Shown one piece after another: positions 23,560 through 34,740 of a stretch of DNA of 52,119 nucleotides; the stretch's first letter is position 1; each line of letters begins with the position of its first letter. The stretch comes from Zarea fungicola (taxonomy: Eukaryota > Ascomycota > Sordariomycetes > Hypocreales > Cordycipitaceae). A model generated the notes under the pieces. It saw only the letters and a list, made by a program, of their open reading frames with translations. It was not told the origin of the DNA and did not search any database. The stretch spans positions 1 to 52,119 of the forward strand of contig FWCC01000505.1 in the NCBI GenBank assembly GCA_900169235.1, in the 5' to 3' direction. A program made the position numbers and the translations under genes.

Positions 23560-24052
23560 CTAAAAGCCAACAGGAGTTGGGCAAATAGCGTTCACAATAC
23601 CACCCTGAGATGTCTATATTAGTACTCTGTGCAGTGTGAATCATTCAGTCTGACTAGGTGCAACTTACCACAGGATCTATAAAACAGCATTTAGGCTTTC
23701 TAGTTCCGCAAAGGGCTTTGAACTCTGCCGGACTTCGGGGATTTCTCGCCGCTAATGATGCGTTAGCTTAGACAGACATTGATTAGTACGTGGTTTACGT
23801 ACGCGGCTTGCAGCCGAGAGACGCTGCTCCGATGATGTCGAACGAGCAACAAGTTGCGGCGTTGCCGAAGAATCCTGCTTTACTACAGGGTTGATACCTG
23901 CTGCCCTGTCCATCCCCTGCGTAGCCATCATCCCCTCCGTAGCCATCATCCAATCCGTAGTCATCGTCCCCTCCGTAGCTAGGGGTGCTAATTTCGGTGA
24001 CGGGAGAGGCGAGAGCGCCGGCGAGAAGCGCAGCAATAAAAATGAATCTCAT
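23560..24052 (-). CDS. Class II hydrophobin with an Asp/Gly/Tyr-rich N-terminal segment
   Basis: Small secreted amphipathic protein that assembles at air-water or hydrophobic surfaces and coats spores and hyphae. Three exons: 24052-23803, 23751-23669 and 23604-23560, with 51 and 64 bp introns, giving 125 residues. A signal peptide MRFIFIAALLAGALA is followed by a segment (about 25-50) of repeated GDD/GY units and then the eight cysteines at 56, 68, 69, 81, 98, 105, 106 and 119. The order C-CC-C-C-CC-C and the spacings X11 and X16 between CC and the next two Cys are those of class II. The C98-C105 gap (6) is shorter and the C106-C119 gap (12) longer than in HFBII-type proteins. The repeated acidic leader is unusual for the short class II members. 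The upstream TTG codon is not used as start. Confidence 0.9.
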
Positions 24053-24130
24053 GTTGGCTGTCAAGTCGAAGTACTGTAAATTTGTTTCTACTGTACATCA
24101 GGGGAGTCGCATTTGACGTTATGCGATTGT

Positions 24131-24150
24131 CTTTATAGTTTCCCCCCCCT
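24131..24150 (-). promoter_or_regulatory. TATA box and AGGGG-type element of the hydrophobin promoter
   Basis: On the minus strand CTATAAAG lies about 80 bp upstream of the hydrophobin ATG, a usual place for a TATA box. A run of G directly upstream, read as AAAGGGGGGGG, contains the AGGGG stress response element core. This suggests strong inducible expression, as expected for a hydrophobin. The role of the G-run is inferred. Confidence 0.6.
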
Positions 24151-26796
24151 TTGGTATTTGAGCTGTAGCGTGTCTGAGTGCGCCGTGTCTCGCTGTAATG
24201 ACATAACGGCCGAGACTGTAAATTAGAATGTAAGAGAGATTACCTCCTCAGTCACTGTCTCATACAGGTCTCAGACAGCCCGCTGGAGCTAGGATCCCGC
24301 ACTCTGAGAGTCGCTTTCTCCTCAATTTGCTAATTATTTTTCTGTCCAGATTTCGTATCCTGATCAGCTCAAAGTCACCACAACATATTCGAGGATGCGA
24401 ATGGGTGGGCAGCGCCTAGGTTCGCGTATCCGCACAGTTGTTAATTCGTAACGCATTCATAGTCAATCATGGACTTGGCCCAGAACAATTCTGCTCCGCC
24501 TGGCAATTAGTTGTCTTCAAGTGTACTGGAATTCTTAGGCCTGTAGGTTTCACACTTCTTGGGCTAAAACACGCCGCCATGACAGTAAATTCCTTGTAAT
24601 CTGCGGGTGAAAACGCTGTGGTTGCTCTAAAATAATACTGGTACCATTTATTGCAAGGTATGGAGAAGTAATAAGTGATGCCGACTAGCTTGATGACTGA
24701 CTTATATATGGAGCGCCATGAGAGGCATATTCTAATTCACCTCAGTCATGTCTCGGCAAGAGTTCGGAACTTCCTGTTACGTAAATGGAAAATATGCAGG
24801 ATAATTGTTAGCCGCGGAGAGCGCTCGTTAATGGTGATAAACATTCACTGGTCTAAGATATGGCTGGCACTATCTTAGGTTCTATTAGTCTGAGTCAGAT
24901 CGGTGCTGTGGTTTCAAGTCACCATGTCTGTGACAGGTGCCGTATAATAATCTTAATGAATTAGATACTATTTTCTAGCCATGATAGTCCCTTTAAATGG
25001 AAACATTGCTTCGCTGGAGTTGCCCTCTCCACTATCGCCATAGCCATAGCAGCCTGATGCACAGCCGTGCTCGAGGCTTCATCTTTGGCAAATGATTACG
25101 TGGACAATCTAGGGAATATCCTCCACTAACACCATTTGCCAACACTGTAGCCACGATGAACCAAGTCAATCAAATTCAGGATGCTGAAAGATGACCAGTT
25201 CAATCTGGAATATGGGCGTCTATTACTTTGACTTGTGCAGGGCCGGAGCTGTCTCGGACGCAATTTGGACTTCTTCTGAAGCCACCACACCTCTTACGCA
25301 CAGCTGATTAGAGAACCCCTCCTTGCAAAGACAGACTTTTGATGCAGTACCTGTTGAGCGATATGGACACTAACGAATCTTCCGCAATGTCTAGAACAAT
25401 ATGTATTTGGAGCCGCCAGTGATGTATGGAGGCTCAGATTTGTGACACATGGGTGTGAAGAGTTTGGCAAAGGCGATTTTACGTGAACTGTAGGGCTGCA
25501 AATACGACGATTTACTTTTCAAAATGCTCTGTGGCGCCGCCGCCACTTCGTCACGCACCCTGGGGGCAAGCAGTACGTAAATTCTTGCTGCCGCGATTTA
25601 AATTTTCATGCGAAAATCTTTAAATCATTTTAATAAAAACACACAAAAGTGCACAACTACGTTGGACATGCATATCATTCTCGCATTGAGACAGAGAAGC
25701 GCCGACAATGAACAGGACAAACATGGAACTTATCATCCAGCAACTGCCATACCTTGGCAACCATAGCCACAAGGCAGAGTATCAAATCCAAGATGTTCTG
25801 TTCGTCATTTTCTTTTCTCAAGATTTTTTTTGGACCATGCTTCTGGGCTGAGCCGTGTCTCCTTTATTTTCTTTGCGTCAACCTAGCAACAGGGATCCCA
25901 GGAGACCTATGTCAGTACTCTGACAGTGCCATGTCATATGCATATTTGCTAGTTGTCACACTGCTCGCCATCAACATGCTGGCTAGAGATGTGGGCCAAG
26001 ATGAGCGTGAGGTGTTTAGTATGGTGCTGAGTCCTTTGACTCAAAATATCGGCTTAGATGGAGTCTACTATGTCATGTTTCTTCGCACGTGGGTGTACTT
26101 GGTTGTGTTCTATTCGATTTTCGATGACTTACTAGAAAGTCCTACTCAGTGGTAGATTGGAATGATTGACACAAAGCTGAGACATGCATTCTTCACCATG
26201 GAGCTCAACGTGGATGTGAGCACAAGGGTTTGAAGTTCGTAACAGGAAACATTTAAAGAGTGTGGTCGGTTGAAGATGTTTGATGATAAAGTTGCATCTT
26301 TTCTCTCAATCACCCGATTCACGCAATAGCTACAGGCTTTTGCAGAAATATTTCAAAGAAATGATAGGTTATGGCCCCGACTGACAATTTATGGCGATAA
26401 TTCTGCGGCACAATGAGCGAACGGACACAAGAACATGCAAGATTGGTCCTAATACAGTTTTTGAGTTACAAATAATCATTTTTCATATTAAATCAATTGA
26501 TAAAATATTTTCAGTCTAACATAGAAACATAGAACAAAAAACCTGTCCGTGGCGTGCGGGCTTGCATCAAGCCACAATGGAACCTTTTATTCCTCTTGAA
26601 AGCTTTTCCATGCATTGCAATTTTAATATAATGAAAACTCCTCCCAAAATGAAACTCTGAAGACCCTTCAAATATTCACATCCCGTCTTCCCAACCTCAT
26701 TAACCCTGTAAAGCAGTTTCATCCTTTCATTCTTTGTACTGACCCGTAACAAGCACTACTCCTACTGCTTCCAAGGATCGCATCCTTCACTGCAAG
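24151..26796. other. AT-rich, gene-poor region
   Basis: No gene can be supported in these 2.6 kb. The longest frame (25754-26155, 133 codons on the plus strand) starts only with TTG. It has hydrophobic stretches such as LLVVTLLAINML and YLVVFYSIF that could be a relic of a membrane protein, but there is no recognisable family, and no exon pairs with it. The rest is AT-rich with frequent stops in all frames. Confidence 0.5.
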
Positions 26797-27996
26797 ATGG
26801 CCATTCATCGCATCAGGAAGAGTGTTGCATCCCGCATCGCCAACTCTTCTGCCAAGAAGATGATGCCAAAACGTATCCAGAACTGGGCCGTCGCCCACAT
26901 CGACACCCTCACCGCGACCAGCAGCAACAACGTCTCCGACAACAGCAGCAGCCGCAACAACACACCCAACTCAGATTCGACCGCCTTTAAACTCCCAGAG
27001 TCCTCCAGCTCCTCCCTGCCCGTCTTGGAGCTCAACATGGACCGAGCCACCAAGATGACGACCCGCAGCTGCCTCAAAAAGACCCCGCAGCCGGTAGCCC
27101 AACCCAAACGAGAGGCTCAGGCAAACTGCATGTACAGCATCTACAGCATCAAGGACGACAACAGCGGCAGCGACACACCCAAAAAGCGCGTCGCCTTCCT
27201 CCCGGACGCCTCCCTCATGACCTGCATGCGGACGGGGATGCACCTCCTCCCCGAAGTCAAGACGGCCGAGACAGCCGCCCGGTTCCTCGAGCGCAGCGAG
27301 CGCCGCATGCTCGCCGAGGCGGCGTACAAGGCCGCGCGCCATCTTGAGCGCGCCGCCTTTCCTTCGTCCTCTGATGACCCTGATTCCGAAGAGGAAGCCG
27401 GGCAGCAAGATAAAGTAGAAGACGCCCACGCCAAAGAGGAGCGCATCGCCCTCGAGGAAATCATCGACGACATGGGCCCCTTTGACGCCGAGGAGCAGGC
27501 CGTCACCGACACCCTCCAGCGCGCAAGGGACAATGCCGAGGACCTCACCGTCGCCACCGTCACGGGCGGCGGCATGGACTTCGCGCTGTACGTGGCCCGC
27601 ACCGCGGATCGCCTCGCCTCGCTCGAGAGCATCGCCGTCGCCGTCGCCGCCGCCGCTCAGGGGGCCACCAGGATCGCCAGCTACCCGCGGAGCGCCTCGG
27701 AGTGGTGGCACGTGTCGCACGGGCTGGCCATGGACAGGGCGGCGGAGACGACGAGGCTGGTGAGGGCGAACTTTGAGGATTACGAGAACAGCATGACGGG
27801 CGGGCGGGCGCTGATGCGGGCGCGGTTTGTCGAGGCGACCATCAAGCCAGCGAAGGAGGAGCCGGAGAAGGAGGAGAAGGAGGAGAAGGAGAAGGAGGAG
27901 AAGGAGGGAGACAACAACAAAACCAGTGGCAGTGGCGGTGAGGTTGGGGATCTCATCATGCCCACCGCCAGTCTGAGTCTCGACCCCGCGAAATAA
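26797..27996 (+). CDS. Unrecognised basic/acidic protein with a possible PP1 docking motif
   Basis: A single-exon frame of 399 residues with strong fungal codon bias, so almost certainly a gene. I do not recognise the family. The N-terminus (1-35) is basic (RIRKSV, KKMMPKRI), followed by a Ser/Asn/Thr-rich segment. At 91-94 there is SCLK and at 130-134 KRVAF, which resembles the SILK plus RVxF pair used by regulators of protein phosphatase 1. Residues about 160-340 are Ala-rich and helical (ETAARFLERSERRML, LESIAVAVAAAAQG). A Glu/Lys repeat (about 352-370) is a charged low-complexity helix. There is no signal peptide or membrane segment. A nuclear or cytoplasmic regulator would fit, but this is a guess. 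Confidence 0.8.
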   Translation: MAIHRIRKSVASRIANSSAKKMMPKRIQNWAVAHIDTLTATSSNNVSDNSSSRNNTPNSDSTAFKLPESSSSSLPVLELNMDRATKMTTRSCLKKTPQPVAQPKREAQANCMYSIYSIKDDNSGSDTPKKRVAFLPDASLMTCMRTGMHLLPEVKTAETAARFLERSERRMLAEAAYKAARHLERAAFPSSSDDPDSEEEAGQQDKVEDAHAKEERIALEEIIDDMGPFDAEEQAVTDTLQRARDNAEDLTVATVTGGGMDFALYVARTADRLASLESIAVAVAAAAQGATRIASYPRSASEWWHVSHGLAMDRAAETTRLVRANFEDYENSMTGGRALMRARFVEATIKPAKEEPEKEEKEEKEKEEKEGDNNKTSGSGGEVGDLIMPTASLSLDPAK

Positions 27997-28639
27997 TGCT
28001 GAAGAAAAAGATGAAAAAAAAGAAAGGCAAGAAAGAAAGCACGTTTTTTTTTCTCTTTTTTTTTTTAAGAAAAATCAAGGTAAGCAAGACCAACTGGTTC
28101 TGCTGCATTGATCATCACTTAACCTAATTTCTTCGTGAAGAGGAAATTTGCATGGGCGCACAGTCAAAAGTTGGATTTATAAATTGGAATTATTTCGGAA
28201 ATGGATGGATTGCAAGGTTTGAATTCACACATGGTTTTGGTTTACGACAGCTCAACTCATTGGAGGGGCACGACTTGCCGTCGTTCCCCCTTGTCGCAAA
28301 AGCCTTTCTTTATACAGACGAGAAAGAGACTACTAGATTGCTGGGCACACTAGTCTGTGGGTGGTTTTGGGAAATCGTTTCTGTTTGTATTTAATACAGC
28401 TAGCCTTGAATTTGTTTTTACTTTTTTAAAAGTCACGGCAGTGCAATGAATGACTGGCTTACATGCTTCACGGATACATGCAGACACCAGATATCCCTCT
28501 CTTGGTACTTGAACATGCAGGAACCAGTACTTGGACCGTCTACCTTCTGTTCTAATTACTAAAAGTTAGCAAATGTGCGTGAGCCCCTTAATCAAGATAA
28601 AAACAACAACAACAACAACAACATACATTTGCGAGAAAA
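27997..28639. other. Intergenic region with an (AAC)n microsatellite
   Basis: The first part is the likely 3' untranslated region of the preceding gene, with A- and T-runs. An (AAC)7 run lies at 28602-28622. A plus-strand frame at 28152-28394 (80 codons) is not recognisable. Confidence 0.6.
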
Positions 28640-28828
28640 TTAACACGATGCCTCTTTCAGGGCTGGATCTTTATTCTGTGCCTCCGCAAAGGCGCACGGA
28701 TTGGGGTACGCTTTCCCATTGGTACCGCACACAATAACCTCGGCACAAAAATGTCCATCGGGGCTTTCTGAGAGTACCGTCTGCGTTATGCATGCGGCCA
28801 TGGCGATTCTATACAATGTTATACGCAT
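28640..28828 (-). CDS. Small secreted Kazal-like protease inhibitor domain protein
   Basis: A single-exon frame of 62 residues. A short hydrophobic N-terminus (about 1-20, RIAMAACITQTVLS) looks like a signal peptide. The mature part has C-X5-C-X10-C-X16-C, and the segment VCGTNGKAYPNPCAFAEA is the core of a Kazal domain (usual form VCGTDGxTYxNxCxLxxA). Canonical Kazal domains have six cysteines and three disulfides. Here only four remain after the signal peptide, as in some two-disulfide Kazal-like proteins, so activity is uncertain. The likely target would be a serine protease outside the cell. Possible roles are protection against host or own proteases. Confidence 0.8.
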   Translation of the reverse strand: MRITLYRIAMAACITQTVLSESPDGHFCAEVIVCGTNGKAYPNPCAFAEAQNKDPALKEASC

Positions 28829-29600
28829 GGTGATAGAAGGGCAGGCAGGAACGTTTCAAGTCTGTCGCAATGTAGCCCCAAACTCTACCGGGGGGAAAAG
28901 AAGAAGGAAGGAAGGATGCTATTACTGTTCTGATGGTGGCCAAGCGCCAACACTTCTTTAAATGTTTTCACAACACTGAATGTACGACTGACAAATGTAG
29001 GGGTTGACTGAGACCCCGGTAATGACTGACATATCCATGTCTTGAGCCAGGTATGGACCAGCGGGACAGGGAGCTACCCCCAAGCCGCATTACACGTTTA
29101 TTGTTACTGAGCAGAGAGTAGTCGTGCCGACGTATTGGCTATCAAGAAGCACTCAGGCCATGCAACCTGCTTCCTAGGATGTGATCGGAATTGGCCAGCC
29201 GTTGCACTCAATAAAGATTATGGAAGTGTACTGTAGTGGTGCCCTCTCGCAGTGCAGCGAGATTTCGCTTGAAGGAATTATTTCAAGACATGTTTGACGC
29301 ATCGTCCCATAATAATATAAGACATAGCTGGCCATCGCTATCAAGTCATTAGCCAGAAGTGACCTGCATTTTGGCACTCTTCTCCAGATTTACTTATTAT
29401 CTTGTAATTACAATTTGCCAGTATTCCATGGTCTTGTGGCATTGTCTGTCCCGCACCTTTTCATAGTTGTGTCGATAGCCTTACACATACAAAGTACAAG
29501 CATCACAAAGTCAAGAAACGTCAAGCGCAACGATTTTGTATTTGCTACGCAAAATTCTAGAACCAGTTCAAAACGGCAATATTTTCAAACCCTCAACTTA
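28829..29600. other. Intergenic region
   Basis: AT-rich sequence between the promoter of the Kazal-like gene and the 3' end of the RING/IBR gene. I looked on the minus strand directly after the RING/IBR stop codon for a lost RING2 module and saw none. Confidence 0.5.
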
Positions 29601-31949
29601 TTACAGTGCTTCATTCTTGGACTGCGCCCAAACAGGGCAGACGAGCGTGTCGTGGGACACATGACACATGGAGCAAATGGCCACAAGACAGTGTGGGCAG
29701 TTGAACTCAAACTCCTTTGTCGGTCTGGTTTCATCCGGTCGTGGATCAACACGGTAGACCTGGTTGCAGCCCGTGGTCGGGCAATATCGATACTGCTTGG
29801 CGTTGGAGGTGACAAACGTGGTAAAGATGACTTCAAAGAGGCGCTCGAGCGCCACGGAGCTAATGTTGTCTTGAATCGTCTCCAGGCTGAGAATCTCCTT
29901 GCAGCGGCCAAAGTCGCCGTAGCAGCGGACGGCGGGTGCGCGGACATGGGTTGCCGCGCACGAGAGGCACATGTCTTCGAAGCAGCTGGCGCAAAAGAGG
30001 TGGCAGCACTTTGTGAATACAGGGTGCTCTGCCAGCGAGCCGCATATGCTGCAGTCTTGCGCGTCGAGGCTCAACTCTGGGTTCTGGATCAGGCTTTGGT
30101 TGTGGTAAATGTCTTGCGCGACATTCAGGTCCGCGTGGCTGCCGCTGATGATGAGACGGCGTGGCTCGGATACAATGTCCAGGCCGACCTTGTCGATGCC
30201 GACAACTTTGGCAATGTGACGGTAACCCCCACGCAAAATCCAAGGAAGTGACTCCGAATCTAGTCGGATAAAAAATTCACATCGCGGGTCTTTGCTGCAC
30301 AGGCTCACAATCTCCAGTCGAGCTTGGCCAAACATGTCGCGGGGGCCGAGCATTCGGAGGGTTCCTTTCTGCCTGTCGCGCAGGACGAGGATGCCGAGCC
30401 TTCTTTCGAGATCTCGCATCTGTGCATAGGCCCAAGCATTGGTGGCAAACGAGGGAGACCACAGTGGTTCGCCGTCTTCGGTCAGCAGCTCGCCAGCCAT
30501 TACGCTTTCCAGGCCTGCCTGCGCTTCGGCCACTTCCGCCTGCGAGGGACCGTCGATTTTGATGTTGCGAAAATTCTTGTACGAAGGAGGGATTGTAAAT
30601 GTAAACTGCTTAGTGGGCCTGGTAGTCCAATACTTTATCAAGGCTTCAATGTCCTGCAATGCTGCTAGATAAATGTGATTGGGAACCTTGATTCGGACGG
30701 AAAAAACCTGTTGCACGGTGAGTCTGCCATGTAGATAAAAGGGAAGGGGTTTGTAATGGAGAATCTTGACGGCGTCAGTAGCATCATTTGGATCCACGAA
30801 ACGAGCGCCAATCCTGGAACGCCAGGCATGGCTGTCCGGTGCAGCGGCTACAGGACACTCCAAAGGCCCAACCTGCATCAACATGTTTGAAATCTGATTC
30901 ACTGCACCTTCAAGAGGGAGGCTATACGACTCGCGGCTAAGCTCCATGTGGGAGGGTCGCATGGAGCTGGGTATATCATGCACGATTTCTGTGCGGGTCG
31001 CCGCGGCCGGCGCATTTGCAATCTTGACTCCCCATGTCTGAGCATTTACTCCGTCCGTCTCGCTGGGTGTCGGTTTTGCGGGCAGGACCCTGGTCCCTAG
31101 TACGCGAAAGACACCGGTTTGGAAGTGGCCACAGACTTTGTCGGCGACACTCTGTGACCCAAACGTGAGCCAGGCGGTGCGGCTGGGCTTGAGCCACGAA
31201 CAGTTTATCCTGTTGCAACTAATGCGATTGAAGTGTGCAGCACGAAGCTGCGGTGGCAGTATTGGCATCGACCTAAAAGGTGTGGTATTGTCGTTTCCCA
31301 AGGCGTCAGCAAGCCTTGCCGCCAATTTTGGATCGTCTAGTGTTAGGTCCGCAACGCCGTCTTCTCCCGGTATGGGTTGCGTGTTGATTTGGGATTCTGG
31401 CACTTGGAGGTCAAACTTTTCGCGGAAATGTGCCGAGATGGTAGAACTGCTGGATCCTTTTGGTAATTTGGTGAGGCGGAGACCTGCGAGCTCCCAAGGT
31501 AGAGCAACAGCAGCTACCTGAGCTCCGGGACCAAACGTGATGAATGCCCCTTTGAGGTGGCGAACCCATGCTTCCTCGGCGATAGAGGTCTGGAAGGCCT
31601 GTTAATGTAACTGTAGAAACCAAAATGGGTCGACAAGAAATGAGGAATGTACCTCTTCATTGGTGACAATGTGTGCCGCCGCTTCGTGGTTGTGCCTCGC
31701 CACAGGGTCGGGCTGAGAATTGACACCAGGAGCCGTCGAGGATGGAAGAACCGGTGGTCCGGGAGAAATTTGATGTCCAGAGGTTCGTGGTTGTTGAAAG
31801 GCAGGCACGGCAAAGTCCGACTGTGCTAGTCCATCTGTCTGGACAATGTGGAGGAATGTGCAGCGAGGGCCGCTTCGGCAGCGGCCAGCGGCGAAGAAAT
31901 GGCAGACATTACTCTGTCGCCGATTCGAGCCTGTAAATGGCGTAGACAT
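29601..31949 (-). CDS. CCCH zinc finger and RING-IBR protein (RBR E3 ubiquitin ligase type, RING2 absent)
   Basis: Two exons, 31949-31653 and 31598-29601 (54 bp intron, donor GTACAT, acceptor AACAG), give 764 residues. The N-terminus has a CCCH finger (C16-X7-C24-X5-C30-X3-H34), often RNA-binding. A central region of about 450 residues has repeated KH/RRM-like segments (for example TWGVKIANAP). Near residue 615 a RING1 begins with CSICGSLAEHPVFTKCCHLFCASC, shown here in part, and is followed by an IBR with YCPTTGCNQVYR, CPHCLVAICSMC and HVSHD, close to fungal RBR ligases. In such ligases a RING2 with the catalytic Cys follows directly; here the protein ends 14 residues after HVSHD with no CPxC or GCNHMxC. 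So it may bind E2 without the RBR transfer chemistry. Confidence 0.88.
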
Positions 31950-33573
31950 GATTATTGAGAGACTGAGGGAGGCGGATTTATTGCGTTGAGCTCATGAATG
32001 CAGCACAGGCTGGCGACTTCTTGTGAGATCAGGACAGGGACACACGCCGTAGATATAGTATGGACGGCCGAGGCGGACTGTTGGTACCGACCAGGCACAA
32101 AGCAAACACGGCGCTGATGTACGAACAGCAATCAAAGAGTTGGAAGCCTGTGTCCAGCAGCTGTAGGAGGGATGCATGGCGGCCCGATCAAACAAGCATG
32201 TGCATATTGTCGGTAGGGCAATGTGAAACGTCAATCAGGCGGTGATAGCCTCTCCACCAACGGCTAACGGGAGCTGCAGAGGCAACAGCTGCATTGCATG
32301 GGAGAAACAAGTAAAAGTCCCGGATGAGTGGGATAAAGGGCGATTGTGCAACTTGGAGTGACGGACACGTCTGGTCGTGCATCACTGGGCGGCAAGCAGA
32401 CGGGTTGTGGCTTGTAGGCGTTGTCACAGGTATAATCCTGTAGTACATGGCAGCTTGTAGTCGTGACATGATGAGAAAAATGAAGGAAGGGAAAGAAAAC
32501 CGCGATTTTGATTAGAAATGGCAGAATGGCAAGCTAATGATGTGCAGTAATGGTAATGATGATGGTGATGGTGATGGTGATGGTGAATGCAGGCAAGCCG
32601 GGTGTCTGCTGGCAGCTGTTGTGGCTGTGGTGCAATTGTGGCTTGCCTGTCAGCGATATTGGCAGACACAAGGCGACGATGCGAATGAGATGAAACCAGA
32701 TCGGCTAGCTACATTATTCCAGATTTTGGCAGTATTTTAAAGAATTTAGTTCTGCGATTATTTGCTTATCCCGACGTTCTTTGAAACGATTGCAGGCAGG
32801 CACTAGCCCAAACAAGCTTGATCAAGGCACAAGGGCGGGTGGCAGGCAGACGGCTGTGGCTTTGATCTATAGGACGGATCCTTTGTCTGATACCTGTAAA
32901 TTTTGAGGCTTTGTTTTATATCAACGTCTTTCCAATGCATCATTGTTGAGTAGGCTGTGGCTTTGTATCTGCAATCGCCAGTGTGGCGCAGGCGCTGCTG
33001 GTGGTTGACCCAGAATGCCTGATGGCAGCGAGGAACACATCTACAAACCAAATAGTGAAAAATCTAGTCCTTTAATTTTAAATTCCAAAGACAGTATTAC
33101 GGGTCAATTCTGCTTCGCTGGGTAAGACAGGGTGGTCGTTTCGAGCAACCGACTTCGCGGAATTGAGAAACTGTGGTGTCGTATTCCCGAAAGTACGGCC
33201 GTGGTGTAAAGCGTGATTACGAGTGATTACGAGTTGGTCGAGAACGTTTTGCTACCTGCAAGTAGACCAAGTTAGCTGTGTGCATGCTTTGAACCATTCC
33301 TTAGTAAGTAACAATTTGAGCAGTAATATAGCCTTATAACCAGCCATTGTATTATTACATTTAATGCCTGAGAGTAGTATAGAGCCACGCTGGAGTGCCT
33401 TTGGTCGTGTAAGTGGGGTTTTGTTTAGGAATCCATCCCCAAACAAGCTTACTTTAGTTTGGCCTGACAGCTTACAAGCCCTTGTTCCCATGACATTCTT
33501 TCCCCAAAATATGCCATAGCAACTCAGTCGTTGGTACATTGCAAAAAGTACGCCCGTTGACAGGTCCGCAAAT
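31950..33573. other. Divergent intergenic region
   Basis: Holds the promoters of the RING/IBR gene (minus) and the 2EXR gene (plus). Blocks such as CAGACGG..TGTGGCTT occur near 32397 and 32847 and suggest small degenerate duplications. No gene is supported; the minus-strand His-rich frame near 32.5 kb is a translation of the GATGGT repeat. Confidence 0.5.
32557..32586. repeat. (GATGGT)n minisatellite
   Basis: About five tandem GATGGT/TGATGG units directly after an AATGATGATGG run, within the intergenic region. A simple repeat without visible function. Confidence 0.85.
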
Positions 33574-34740
33574 ATGAACAGGAAAGGAATCAGAGCCACT
33601 GGTAAGGTCAAGGCCGGCCCGACTTTTGCAAGTTTACCGCCGAGCATCCGAGTACATATTTGGACAATGGCAGTAGAGCCACGCTGTGTCGGCATCGTAC
33701 CTCGCCAGGTTCGACCCGGCCAGTGGACCATCAGGAGCACACTCCCCCCTCCGGCCGTCCTGCAGGTCAATTCCGAAGCGCGGCGTGCACTTTTACCACA
33801 GTATCCGCTCTTGCAAGCCAAGGCCGACTTGTCTGGCGATGTTGAGTGCTCGGTTTTGGACGTTGCGCCAACAATCCGATTCAACTTTGGTCTCGACACA
33901 TTGCACTTTGTTGGCGCCGCACCGGCCACTAGACCCTTTCAGGACACAGTGTACGACAAACCAACAACGCCAACGAATGCTCTAGACCTTCTCATCTTGA
34001 GAGAGGGGCCTAACATTTTTGGCCCAGGAATGTCCCGTATGGTGGGATGCAACCTCAGGGCCATGGAATGGGCCTATATTCTGGAGGCGAAGCAGACGGA
34101 CCATTTGGAGACTCTTGGCCACCGGTCAGGGCTTTTGAACTGGATTCAAGTGCGACATCTGCGGCTAGATTTCAACATATTTCTCTCTGATATGGCGCAG
34201 TATTGGGAAATGATGAGACCGTTTGAGAAGTGGATGTTTCACGCTGCGAAGCGCATCGAAGATCCGGAGAGCAGCCTGCGGAGCTGCGACTTGGTGATGG
34301 GAAGCGGTGGGAGGAACAGAAACCGCACATTTCGATTGGCGGTTCGTCCTCAGCGCCAGTCCACATCATCAGGTGCTGGACGCTCGGCCAGCCAGAAGCT
34401 GCGAGAGGATGGAGCTGTTGTGTTCTCAGATGTGGTCTCATTGCCCGGTTGGGCAGTGGTATTATTCGAAGTCGTCGATGCCCGCACTGGAGATGTGGCC
34501 ATTTCAAAGTGGGAAGCATTTTCTGCTGCACGGAGGCAAAAGCCAGCTCTGGCACTGGTTTATCCGCGACTTGGGCCACTTGCCCAAGACCTGACGCTTT
34601 TCTGGACGCTGGCCATAGAGAAAGGGAGCTTGGCGCATGGTGAAATGTCTGTAGTTCATGGACTGTGCCTATCAGATTATGGTGTTGATGGGGATCAATT
34701 TCTTAGCCCTGCCACAACTGAGAGAAGAAGACAAAAATAG
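33574..34740 (+). CDS. 2EXR domain protein
   Basis: A frame of 388 residues. The N-terminal part matches the fungal 2EXR domain: FASLPPSIRVHIWTMAVEPR, then after about 25 residues PPAVLQVNSEARRALLPQYPL, corresponding to the LPxELRxxIW...PRxV and Lx(V/C)xESRxxxLxxY pattern. 2EXR proteins are numerous in filamentous fungi and resemble F-box-like proteins; their function is unknown. The segment after residue 110 includes FNFGLDTLHFVG and WIQVRHLRLDFN, also typical of the group. The C-terminal 100 residues are less conserved in appearance. No signal peptide. The start ATG at 33574 has an in-frame stop 57 bp upstream. Confidence 0.85.
   Translation: MNRKGIRATGKVKAGPTFASLPPSIRVHIWTMAVEPRCVGIVPRQVRPGQWTIRSTLPPPAVLQVNSEARRALLPQYPLLQAKADLSGDVECSVLDVAPTIRFNFGLDTLHFVGAAPATRPFQDTVYDKPTTPTNALDLLILREGPNIFGPGMSRMVGCNLRAMEWAYILEAKQTDHLETLGHRSGLLNWIQVRHLRLDFNIFLSDMAQYWEMMRPFEKWMFHAAKRIEDPESSLRSCDLVMGSGGRNRNRTFRLAVRPQRQSTSSGAGRSASQKLREDGAVVFSDVVSLPGWAVVLFEVVDARTGDVAISKWEAFSAARRQKPALALVYPRLGPLAQDLTLFWTLAIEKGSLAHGEMSVVHGLCLSDYGVDGDQFLSPATTERRRQK

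Noticed and set aside
25754..26155. Hydrophobic 133-codon frame
   Set aside because: Starts only at TTG, no family features; noted as a possible relic in the region entry.
32424..32669. His-rich minus-strand frame
   Set aside because: It is a translation of the GATGGT simple repeat.
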